This document shows positions 1-7,004 of a stretch of DNA of 64,000 nt, one piece after another. The translations under genes and the position numbers were made by a program. A model generated the notes under the pieces. The model ran no database searches and was not told where the DNA came from. It saw only the letters and a program-made list of their open reading frames with translations. The first letter of the stretch is position 1. Every line of letters starts with the position of its first letter. Source of the stretch: Pleomorphomonas sp. T1.2MG-36 (GTDB taxonomy: Bacteria > Pseudomonadota > Alphaproteobacteria > Rhizobiales > Pleomorphomonadaceae); assembly GCF_950100655.1 (NCBI RefSeq), contig NZ_CATNLY010000053.1:1-64000 (forward strand), written 5' to 3'.

Positions 1-235
1 TGCTCATGATGAACCGGTCGCGGTCCGGATGGCGCGGCTCGTTGGGATCGTAGCGCATGACGCCGAAGTACAGCGTCGCCAGGATGTCGGCTGCCGAGAA
101 GTCGCCGCCGGGATGGCCGAGCCGGGCCTCGTGCACCATCGTGAAGGCGCTGCGGCGAATGCTCAGAGCCCGGGCGCGGACCATGTCGATCCTGTCGATA
201 TCAGATGAAATAGGCCACGACCCACCAGTAGACAT
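1..235 (-). CDS. Transketolase, N-terminal subunit (partial, runs off the left edge)
   Basis: Translating the minus strand from the ATG at 235 gives 78 residues that read as the start of a thiamine-diphosphate transketolase N-terminal section. The stretch RRSAFTMVHEARLGHPGGDF, followed by SAADILATLYFGVMRYDP and a RDRFIMS end, carries the HPGG signature of the family. The enzyme moves two-carbon ketol units in the pentose phosphate (and Calvin) pathways; split transketolases have the C-terminal half as a separate gene, expected beyond coordinate 1. Class I fructose-1,6-bisphosphatase lies 4.4 kb away, but other genes separate them, so a shared operon is not supported. Confidence 0.85.
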   Translation of the reverse strand, partial: MSTGGSWPISSDIDRIDMVRARALSIRRSAFTMVHEARLGHPGGDFSAADILATLYFGVMRYDPNEPRHPDRDRFIMS

Positions 236-793
236 GCAATGTCTCCAGCTGCATTGACGCACCGGAAATACAGGTCCGATTAATATTTCACGGTCCGAAG
301 TTATTATTGTTCGAGCGAGCCAAACCCAAGAACAAGCGTTTGGTTTCGATTTTTAGCGAATGTTATCGGATTCGAGGCGGGCGTCAATAGGATTTTACCG
401 CTTACATGGACATTCCTGCCATTTGGCCCTGCAGGCATTGACCAGTTACACGAATAAGTCGAGCGATTCCGCTTCCCGAGACGCTCGAGGCGCAGACAGC
501 TAACCCTCTGAAAGGAGAGAAAATAAAGAGATAGCAACCTGCACGCGCAAGTCATTTTGCACCATCGGTGCGATGAATCGCAAGAAATCGAAAATTACCG
601 ATTACGATATATCTCGATTGTGAGCTTTTATAATCGAGTCTTGCCAAGTTGGCGGATGCCCATCAAATGACCGGCCTGCATCGGCCGCGACGACGCCGCG
701 CCGGCCAGCTCCAAGTGAAATAGAGGAGCGATGTCCGCAATAAATGCCGACCCTCAGCAGCGCGGCCTCGCCAGCGGAGAGGATCTGCAGGAC
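236..793. other. Intergenic stretch without a supported gene
   Basis: About 560 bases lie between the transketolase start and the stop of the TPR gene. Base composition is more AT-rich than the neighbours, especially at 290-400 and 570-660. A minus-strand reading frame of 83 codons (304-555) has no recognisable protein character. The transketolase promoter is expected here, but I see no convincing -35/-10 pair. Confidence 0.5.
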
Positions 794-1402
794 TCAGATG
801 TCGCGGCCATGGCTGCCGGCCACGATGGCCTCGATGGCCTCGTCGAGGCCGTCGAAATGCGGATCGATCGCCTGAAGGCGGCGCAACACCTCAAGGGCCC
901 GCTCGTGCTGGCCGATGTCTTCGAGCAGTACGGCCAGATCCTTCATTGCCATGAAATGGCGCGGCTCGATGCGCAGCACGGTCTGGAAGTCGCCGAGCGC
1001 CGGCGACAGACGGCCAGCCAGAAGATGCAGGGTGCCGCGCCGATAGTAAGCTTCGGCGAGGGCCGGCTGCCGCACCGTCAGTTCGTCGAGAATATCGAGC
1101 GCGCCGGCGGCGTCACCGGCCGCCACCGCCTTCTGGGTCCACGACAGCATGAGATCGCAGGTGGCGCTGCCGCTCTCGGCCCAGCGGTTCCGGATGTCGG
1201 TCTCGATGCCGGCCGCCTCCTTGCGATCGCGGGCAGCGGCGAGGCGGGTGAACAGACCGTCCAGCTCGGCGGTCCTGTCGGCCGGAACGACCGAGGTCAG
1301 CCGTTCGCGCCCGCTGGCGGCGGGCGGCGGCAAACCGTCTTCGGCGAAAGCCGATCCGGCAGCGATCATGAACAGCAAAGCGAAGGGCACAAAAACACGC
1401 AT
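794..1402 (-). CDS. Exported tetratricopeptide-repeat protein
   Basis: The protein has 202 residues and begins with a clear signal peptide (MRVFVPFALLFMIAAGSAFA, cleavage after AFA), which is why the ATG at 1402 is preferred although the frame stays open upstream, through rpmJ in another frame. The C-terminal half holds about three TPR units (AYYRRGTLHLLAGRLSPALG and similar), with the typical A/G/Y/A spacing of protein-protein interaction repeats. It is probably periplasmic. No catalytic motif is visible, and the partner is unknown. It lies 77 bases downstream of rpmJ on the same strand. Confidence 0.8.
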   Translation of the reverse strand: MRVFVPFALLFMIAAGSAFAEDGLPPPAASGRERLTSVVPADRTAELDGLFTRLAAARDRKEAAGIETDIRNRWAESGSATCDLMLSWTQKAVAAGDAAGALDILDELTVRQPALAEAYYRRGTLHLLAGRLSPALGDFQTVLRIEPRHFMAMKDLAVLLEDIGQHERALEVLRRLQAIDPHFDGLDEAIEAIVAGSHGRDI

Positions 1403-1479
1403 ACCCGGGAAGGTACCTTCCCGGGCAGCGATCGTCGAGTGCATCCTGGCGCCGAGGCGGGCCAAGCGCCCGCCCTCAA

Positions 1480-1605
1480 TCAGCCCTGACGGGCCTTGTA
1501 GCGCGGATTCTTCTTGTTGATGATGTAGATACGGCCCTTGCGACGGACCATGCGATTGTTGCGGTCGCGGGTCATGAGGGCCCGGAGAGAGTTCTTGATC
1601 TTCAT
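1480..1605 (-). CDS. rpmJ: Ribosomal protein L36
   Basis: The 41-codon frame reads [17 protein letters not shown]..., continues with [15 protein letters not shown] and ends in KARQG. This is the longer, zinc-free (C-minus) L36 variant common in alphaproteobacteria: the Cys/His residues of the zinc-binding form are absent and the protein is 41 rather than 37-38 residues. It is a component of the large ribosomal subunit. As usual for this variant, the gene stands away from other ribosomal protein genes. Confidence 0.95.
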   Translation of the reverse strand: MKIKNSLRALMTRDRNNRMVRRKGRIYIINKKNPRYKARQG

Positions 1606-1839
1606 TTGGTCCATCCTTGCCGACATGCCGCCACGGCGTCAGCGTCAGAAGACGCGCCGCCGACGGGGCGATGCCCGACGTCATCAATCCCGATGCCAGG
1701 AGGGCAGAGCCCCCTTGCCCGAATTCGGGCGGACCATACGTATCGACCTCGCAGATGTCAATTGCGCCATGACCGACTTTTCGGGGGGAGACAGCTGTTT
1801 TTGCGAGGACGAAGATGGCGGCCGGCAGAGGCAATCCGG

Positions 1840-2271
1840 CTAACGGCTTTCCCTGTTCTGTTCGGCCACCTCCTCGAGGTCCTCAGCCTTGTCGGCCATG
1901 TCGTCCAGCGCCTCCGCCTTCTCGGCCAGGGCCTGGCTGACCTCGCGAATTTCGTCCTCGTCCAGCTTCTCGATGCCGACGAACTTGTTCTGCGCCTTCG
2001 ACGTCAGGATCAACTCGTCGATCTTCGCCTGCAGGGCCTTGCCGTCGCGGTTCTGGGAGTTCTGGAGAACGAACACCATCAGGAAGGTGACGATGGTGGT
2101 CGAGGTGTTGATGACGAGCTGCCAGGTTTCGGAAAAGCCGAAGAAAGGCCCGGAGATCGCCCAGACGACGACCATGCCCACGGCGAGGGCGAAGGTCGCC
2201 GGCCGGCCGGACAGTTCGGAGATGGCGGAGGCAAATTGCGAGAAAAGGCGCGACGCAGTGGAACCGCTCAT
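1840..2271 (-). CDS. Low-affinity iron permease family membrane protein
   Basis: The protein has 143 residues from the ATG at 2271; the frame is open further upstream but that part has no protein character. Two hydrophobic segments (about residues 23-43 and 53-70, with TFALAVGMVVVWAISGPFFG and TIVTFLMVFVLQNSQNRD) are followed by an acidic helical tail rich in E, D and K that looks coiled-coil. The QNSQNRD...LQ.K.DELI pattern is the signature of the small bacterial relatives of yeast Fet4 (PF04120). Iron transport has not been shown for most such short homologues, so the family name should be read as a label. Confidence 0.75.
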   Translation of the reverse strand: MSGSTASRLFSQFASAISELSGRPATFALAVGMVVVWAISGPFFGFSETWQLVINTSTTIVTFLMVFVLQNSQNRDGKALQAKIDELILTSKAQNKFVGIEKLDEDEIREVSQALAEKAEALDDMADKAEDLEEVAEQNRESR

Positions 2272-2519
2272 GGTCACCTCGTGTTGCGAACGTAGGACGC
2301 CCTCGTCGACGCGGGGATCGGACCCCGGCCCGTGCGGCGAGGAGCGACACGCACGCGGAGACAACCAAATCCCAAGGAGGCGGTTCCGCGCCGGCCCTAC
2401 GGTTTCGTCGTCCCCGCCCTTTTCTCGCCGCCATTCCGCTGTTATCGCATGGAGGACGGGAACCGACGTCCAGAACTCCAGTGCCGGCTCCCGACGTCGG
2501 ACGAAGAGGCTCGAACACC

Positions 2520-3449
2520 ATGCCCGGGCAGTTTGCCAGCCTTTCCCGCCTGCTTGACAGCGTTGGCCGCTTCATCCGGCTCGGCCGGGCGCCCGATGCC
2601 GCCACGGCGGCGCCGGCCTGCGACGGCTGCGATCTCGTCCGCGTCGCCAGCTACAATATTCACAAGGGCATCGGCAACGACGGCACCTACGATCCGGCCC
2701 GCACGATTTCGGTGATCGCCGAGATCGACGCCGACATCATCGCGCTGCAGGAATGCGACCGTCGCCTGGGCGACCGCAAAGGCCGGCTCAACCTTGCCAC
2801 GTTGGAGCGGGAAACCGGCCTCACCCTGGTGCCGCTGGCAGCCCGGCCGATGAGCCATGGCTGGCACGGCAATGCCCTGTTCTACCGGCGCGGCACCATC
2901 ATCAGGGCCGAGCGACTCCACCTGCCGCACGCCGAACCGCGCGGCGCCGTGCTGGCTGAGTTCGACATCGGCGGCCGACCGCTGCGCGTCGTTGCCGCCC
3001 ATCTCGGCCTGTTGAGCCGTACTCGGCGCCTGCAGATGGAGCGCCTGCGCTCGCACCTCGAAGCGCGCGAGGCGATGCCGACGCTCTTGTGCGGCGATTT
3101 CAACGAATGGCGGCCCGGCCGGGTCAACTCGCCGCTGGAACGGCTGTCGCCCCTGTTCCAGACGGCCAACGCCGTACCGAGCTTTCCCTCGCGCCGACCG
3201 GTCTTCCCGCTCGACCGCATCTTCGGCTGGCCCGACGGACTGGTCGCGGAATTCGGCGTGCATGACAGCCCGGTCGCCCGGCGTGCGTCGGACCACCTGC
3301 CGGTCAAGGCGGTGGTCGACCTGAAGTCGGCCGGCGGGCTGTTCGGCGACACCTCACTCCTGCCGCCGCGCCGCGAGCGCGACGCGGGCGGCGGCCAGGT
3401 CTTCGACGGCGAGTCCGACCGACTTGAAGACCGTTATCTCCGCCGCTGA
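2520..3449 (+). CDS. Endonuclease/exonuclease/phosphatase (EEP) family protein
   Basis: The 309-residue product shows the EEP metal-dependent phosphoesterase pattern: VASYNIHKGIG (metal-binding Asn), IIALQECDRR (catalytic Glu), a GDFNEW box (Asp and Asn) and a terminal ASDHLPV box (Asp-His). The family includes DNA repair nucleases, sphingomyelinases and phospholipid synthase-associated enzymes; the substrate here is not evident. There is no signal peptide. The ATG at 2520 follows an AGAGG element. The last 41 residues lie beyond the conserved DHLPV end and overlap the 3' end of the convergent ornithine cyclodeaminase-family gene by 96 bases. Confidence 0.85.
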   Translation: MPGQFASLSRLLDSVGRFIRLGRAPDAATAAPACDGCDLVRVASYNIHKGIGNDGTYDPARTISVIAEIDADIIALQECDRRLGDRKGRLNLATLERETGLTLVPLAARPMSHGWHGNALFYRRGTIIRAERLHLPHAEPRGAVLAEFDIGGRPLRVVAAHLGLLSRTRRLQMERLRSHLEAREAMPTLLCGDFNEWRPGRVNSPLERLSPLFQTANAVPSFPSRRPVFPLDRIFGWPDGLVAEFGVHDSPVARRASDHLPVKAVVDLKSAGGLFGDTSLLPPRRERDAGGGQVFDGESDRLEDRYLRR

Positions 3450-4292
3450 CCGCCGCCCTTCGACACGCCCCCCGCAAAGATCGTAGAGCGTGCCGGCAAT
3501 CTCCTTCAGCGCGCCCGATGCCATCGGCCCCTTGATGTCGCCCGATTCGATCGCCGCCGCCGGCCCGTCGACGAACACCCGGCCGCGCGCCACGGCGTCA
3601 TCGTCGGCCTCGCGCATGTCCGGGGTGAAGGAGCCGACGAGATCGAGGTGCTGGCCGGGGCGTAACCAGTCGCCTCGGATCAATGGCGACCGGGACAATG
3701 TGGCGCAGGAGATGACATCCGCCTCGCCGACGGCCGCTTCGAGATCGCCGCGCACGTCGGCCGCAATGCCCTTGTCCCGCAGGCGGCGCACCAGCCGCTC
3801 GGCCCTCGCCGGCGTCGGGTTCCAGACGAGCACGCGCTCGATGGACAACGCCGCGCGGTAGGCATCGGGCATCTCCGATCCGATGTGGCCTGCCCCGACC
3901 ACAAGAAGCGTGCGGGCATCGGGCCGCGCCAGATAGGACGCGGCGAGCGCCGAGGCGGCCGCCGTGCGCCGCCCCGTCAGCGTCGCGCCATCCATCAGCG
4001 CCATGTGGGCGCCGGTCGTTTCGTCGAACAGCAGATAGCTCGCCGTCACCGCCGCAAGACCGCGTTTGGCGTTGCCCGGCACGACGTTGACGATCTTGAC
4101 GCCGCCGTGGCTGCCGTCGCCCATCCAGGCCGGCATCACGAGCAGCGTGGCATCCGGCTCACCGGAGCGCGGCAGACCATGGGCGTGGCGCAGCGGCGCC
4201 GTCACGCCGGCCGCGAACATCTCGCGCAGCCCGGCGATCAGCGCCGAGTAGTCGAGGGCGGACGCGGTGGCATTGGCGTCGAGAACGAGCAT
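3354..4292 (-). CDS. Ornithine cyclodeaminase / mu-crystallin family protein
   Basis: The product has 312 residues from the ATG at 4292 (MLVLDAN...). Family features are the GGVKIVNVVPGNAKRG segment, the substrate-side LMDGATLTGRRTAAASALAA stretch, a Rossmann GAGHIG nucleotide-binding motif, and the C-terminal SAAEITVFKSVGLAVED signature. Members are NAD(P)-dependent: ornithine cyclodeaminase, delta-1-pyrroline-2-carboxylate reductase, or alanine dehydrogenase-like. The sequence does not decide between these. Convergent with the EEP gene and overlapping its 3' end. Confidence 0.85.
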   Translation of the reverse strand: MLVLDANATASALDYSALIAGLREMFAAGVTAPLRHAHGLPRSGEPDATLLVMPAWMGDGSHGGVKIVNVVPGNAKRGLAAVTASYLLFDETTGAHMALMDGATLTGRRTAAASALAASYLARPDARTLLVVGAGHIGSEMPDAYRAALSIERVLVWNPTPARAERLVRRLRDKGIAADVRGDLEAAVGEADVISCATLSRSPLIRGDWLRPGQHLDLVGSFTPDMREADDDAVARGRVFVDGPAAAIESGDIKGPMASGALKEIAGTLYDLCGGRVEGRRSAAEITVFKSVGLAVEDLAAARVALAARRQE

Positions 4293-4661
4293 GAAAGGCT
4301 CCCGGATGCGGAAAGCCGGAAGCATAACGCCCCGGCGTGCGATTGGAAGCCCGCTCTCGCGCCACGTCGCCTTCATATCGGCGCGTCAAGGACACCCATG
4401 TAGACGAGCCATCCATTTTCCGTATATGTGCCATGCAAATCCAGTTTTAACGTTAAACTCGCCAAACGAATAGTTTTTGAGCGCACCCACCGCGACTATC
4501 ATTGCCGACATAACCTTAGACAACTCACCGAACGAAATCGGAATATGCTTTGACAGGATGATTTTATTCGAGGCGAAAGCCAATAAAGACAGCTCGTTTT
4601 GTGCGCATTAGCCTCGCAAAGCGGCAAAGGCGATCATCCCCACCTCCTCTCGGGAGAGACC
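4293..4661. other. Divergent intergenic region, nothing else recognised
   Basis: This 369-base gap lies between the start of the ornithine cyclodeaminase-family gene and fbp. Its central part (about 4430-4610) is markedly AT-rich compared with the flanks. It must hold the two divergent promoters. A 65-codon minus-strand frame at 4386-4583 has no recognisable features. Confidence 0.4.
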
Positions 4662-5690
4662 ATGACCTATCGACGCATCACACTGCCGCTCTTTCTGGTG
4701 CAGGAGCAGCGGCGCCTCGGCGGCAGCGGCGTGTTCACCGCGCTGATGACCGACATCTGCACCACCTGCAAGACGATCTCCAACGAGGTGAACCGCGGCG
4801 CCATGGCCGGCACCATGGGCTATGCCGGTTCGCGCAACGTGCAGGGCGAGGAGCAGAAGGAGCTCGACGTTCTCGCCAACGACATCTTCCTCTACATGAC
4901 CGACCAGAGCGGCAACTGGGCCGGTGTCGCCTCCGAGGAACTGGAGGACGCCTATATCTCGCGCGGCTCCGATGGCCGCTATCTGCTGCTGTTCGATCCG
5001 CTCGACGGCTCGTCCAACATCGGCGTCAACGTGGCCGTCGGCAGCATCTTCTCGATCCTGCGCCTGCCCGAGGGCGCCGACCCCGCCGACGAGAACGTCT
5101 ACCTGCAGCCCGGCGTCAAACAGGTGGCCGCCGGCTATACCATCTATGGCTCGTCGACCATGATGGTGCTGACCTCCGGCCACGGCGTCAACGGCTTCAC
5201 GCTCGACCACAACATCGGCGTCTTCGTCCTTACCCACCCCGACATGCGCATTCCCGAGGACACCGGCGAATATGCCATCAACGCCTCGCGCGAGCGCCAC
5301 TGGCCGGCGCCGATTCGCCGCTATGTCCGCGAATGCATCGCCGGGCCGGAAGGGCCGCGCGGCAGGAGCTTCAACACCCGCTGGATCGCCTCGATGGTGG
5401 CCGAGGTGCATCGCATCCTGATGCGCGGCGGCGTGTTCATGTATCCGGTGGACAGCGACAACGCGCAGAGGGGCGGTCACCTGCGTCTTCTTTATGAAGC
5501 CAACCCGATGGCCTTCATCGTCGAGCAGGCCGGCGGCCGGGCGATCTCCGGAGACGAGCGCATCCTCGACATCGCGCCCGAGCGGCTGCACCAGCGCACC
5601 GGCGTCATCCTCGGTTCGAAGAACGAGGTGGAGCGCATCGGCCGCTATTACGCCGAAGCGGGCGGCAAGGAAGAGATATCCGCCGCCTGA
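4662..5690 (+). CDS. fbp: Fructose-1,6-bisphosphatase class I
   Basis: The 342-residue protein hydrolyses fructose-1,6-bisphosphate in gluconeogenesis (and the Calvin cycle where present). Visible signatures are KELDVLANDIFL, the metal-binding SEELED, and LLFDPLDGSSNIGVNVAVGS, followed by YTIYGSSTMMVLT, RYVRECI and the C-terminal LYEANPMAFIVEQAGG. Length matches the family. The ATG at 4662 follows a GGGAGAGA ribosome-binding site 5 bases upstream; an earlier in-frame ATG at 4599 would add residues unlike the family. Monocistronic as far as seen. Confidence 0.97.
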   Translation: MTYRRITLPLFLVQEQRRLGGSGVFTALMTDICTTCKTISNEVNRGAMAGTMGYAGSRNVQGEEQKELDVLANDIFLYMTDQSGNWAGVASEELEDAYISRGSDGRYLLLFDPLDGSSNIGVNVAVGSIFSILRLPEGADPADENVYLQPGVKQVAAGYTIYGSSTMMVLTSGHGVNGFTLDHNIGVFVLTHPDMRIPEDTGEYAINASRERHWPAPIRRYVRECIAGPEGPRGRSFNTRWIASMVAEVHRILMRGGVFMYPVDSDNAQRGGHLRLLYEANPMAFIVEQAGGRAISGDERILDIAPERLHQRTGVILGSKNEVERIGRYYAEAGGKEEISAA

Positions 5691-5702
5691 TGCCGTCCTG
5701 AG

Positions 5703-6875
5703 TCAAGCGCGAATGTCGCGGATGATCTCGGCGGCGGCCTGCCCAAGGTCGCGTGCCTTCATCCAGACAAGGCAGACCGGCAGGTCGAAGGCGGCGGGCA
5801 GCTCCACCGCGTCGACCCCGCCGATGACGCCATCGACCGACACCTTGGGCAGCACGCTGAGATAGCCGTGCTCGCGCACCAGGTTGATGATGACGGGGAT
5901 CGAGTCGATCTCGGTGAAGTTGGCCGGTGTCTGGTCGCTGCGTTCGCCGCCCGCCTCCAGGAGGTCCCGCACGGCGCGCCTGAGACCGGAGCGGGCGGTC
6001 GGCACCGCCACAGGTTCGCGGCGCAGCGCTTCCACCGGATCGGGCGAGCGAGTCCGGAAGCCCGCCGCCCCGACCACGGCGAGGCGCGAGCGGCCGATCT
6101 CGACGCTGTCGAAGTCGGGGCCGGATACCAGCATGTCGACCAGCGCGAAGTCGAGTCGCCCGGCCTTCAGCTCGGAGATCAGATCCTCGGCGGTCGAACT
6201 CTTCAGCATCAGGTGGCTGCGCCGACCCGGCTGCCGCCAAGCGGCGACGAGATCGGCCAGCATGTGGGCGATCTGGCTTTCATGGCCGAGCGGCACGATG
6301 GCGCCGAGCCGGAGCGTGGCGACCTGACGGCGAAAGTCGCGGGCCGACGTGCTGGTCAGCAGGGTCCAGCGGCCGAGAAGCTCGGAAGCGAGCGCGGCGA
6401 CCCGCTCTCCGGCCGGCGTCGGCCGGCAGCCGCCGGCATTCCGGTCAAGCAGCCGGGTTCCGAGCTTCTCCTCGAGGCGGGCGAGCTGGCGCGACAGCTG
6501 CGGCTGGCCGACGCCGATGCGCCGGGCCGCCGTGCGAATGCTGCCGGCGGCAAGCGCGTCGACGAAATGTTGCAGCGCCAGGAGCGACAACGGCCGGGCC
6601 GCCGCCCACTGCCGGCCGCTTTCCGCCTGATCGTCACCCCATATCGCCACGGCGAGGTCGGCGATCTGCGCCAGATCGCGCCCGATGCGGCGCGCCTCGA
6701 AGGTGAAGGTCAGGCTGGAGCCGGCGGCAAAGGCCAGATCGACGGCCAGGGCCGCTTCCACCCGGCGAAAGGCCGCCGCCACGCTGCCGGTCGGCCGGTC
6801 CAGCGTCCGCGCCGCGCCCCGGAGCGAGGCGGCGCGCAAAACGCTATCGCAAATGATGAGTGCTGCTGTATCCAT
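5703..6875 (-). CDS. LysR-type regulator with two N-terminal HTH regions
   Basis: At 390 residues this is about 90 longer than a usual LysR protein. Residues 1-65 look like a degenerate LysR winged helix (SLRGAARTLDRPTGSVAAAF with RRVEAAL), and residues 92-155 form a second, canonical one (GSIRTAARRIGVGQPQLSRQ, then LARLEEKLGTRLLDR). The remainder is the periplasmic-binding-protein-like effector domain. The gene is divergent from the lyase operon, and the 102-130 base gap holds a perfect palindrome, so it most likely controls that operon in response to the imported substrate or an intermediate. The effector is unknown. Confidence 0.85.
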   Translation of the reverse strand: MDTAALIICDSVLRAASLRGAARTLDRPTGSVAAAFRRVEAALAVDLAFAAGSSLTFTFEARRIGRDLAQIADLAVAIWGDDQAESGRQWAAARPLSLLALQHFVDALAAGSIRTAARRIGVGQPQLSRQLARLEEKLGTRLLDRNAGGCRPTPAGERVAALASELLGRWTLLTSTSARDFRRQVATLRLGAIVPLGHESQIAHMLADLVAAWRQPGRRSHLMLKSSTAEDLISELKAGRLDFALVDMLVSGPDFDSVEIGRSRLAVVGAAGFRTRSPDPVEALRREPVAVPTARSGLRRAVRDLLEAGGERSDQTPANFTEIDSIPVIINLVREHGYLSVLPKVSVDGVIGGVDAVELPAAFDLPVCLVWMKARDLGQAAAEIIRDIRA

Positions 6876-6927
6876 ATGAGGCAGATCCGCGGGATTTGAC
6901 CAACTCAGAGGCAGCGACAGACGCTAG

Positions 6928-6981
6928 GCATAGGCCGTTCAGATAAAGGGATATCCCTTCCCTCGCAACCTTGACCTATGC
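6928..6981. promoter_or_regulatory. Candidate LysR operator region
   Basis: A perfect 14-base palindrome, AAGGGATATCCCTT (6946-6959), is flanked by a widely spaced inverted repeat, GCATAGG (6928-6934) and CCTATGC (6975-6981). Placement between the divergent regulator and lyase genes is typical of LysR recognition and activation sites. The inner palindrome, not the outer arms, is the stronger candidate. Binding is inferred. Confidence 0.5.
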
Positions 6982-7004
6982 TGGCCGACGAAAAGGTGAC
7001 GAGA

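Noticed and set aside
304..555. 83-codon minus-strand frame upstream of the transketolase start
   Set aside because: No family resemblance, Ser/Leu/Arg-biased composition and no ribosome-binding site; probably chance.
731..1489. 252-codon plus-strand frame
   Set aside because: It is the antisense shadow of the TPR protein gene; repetitive composition comes from the complementary codons.
4386..4583. 65-codon minus-strand frame between the cyclodeaminase-family gene and fbp
   Set aside because: Short, in an AT-rich divergent promoter region, with no recognisable motif.
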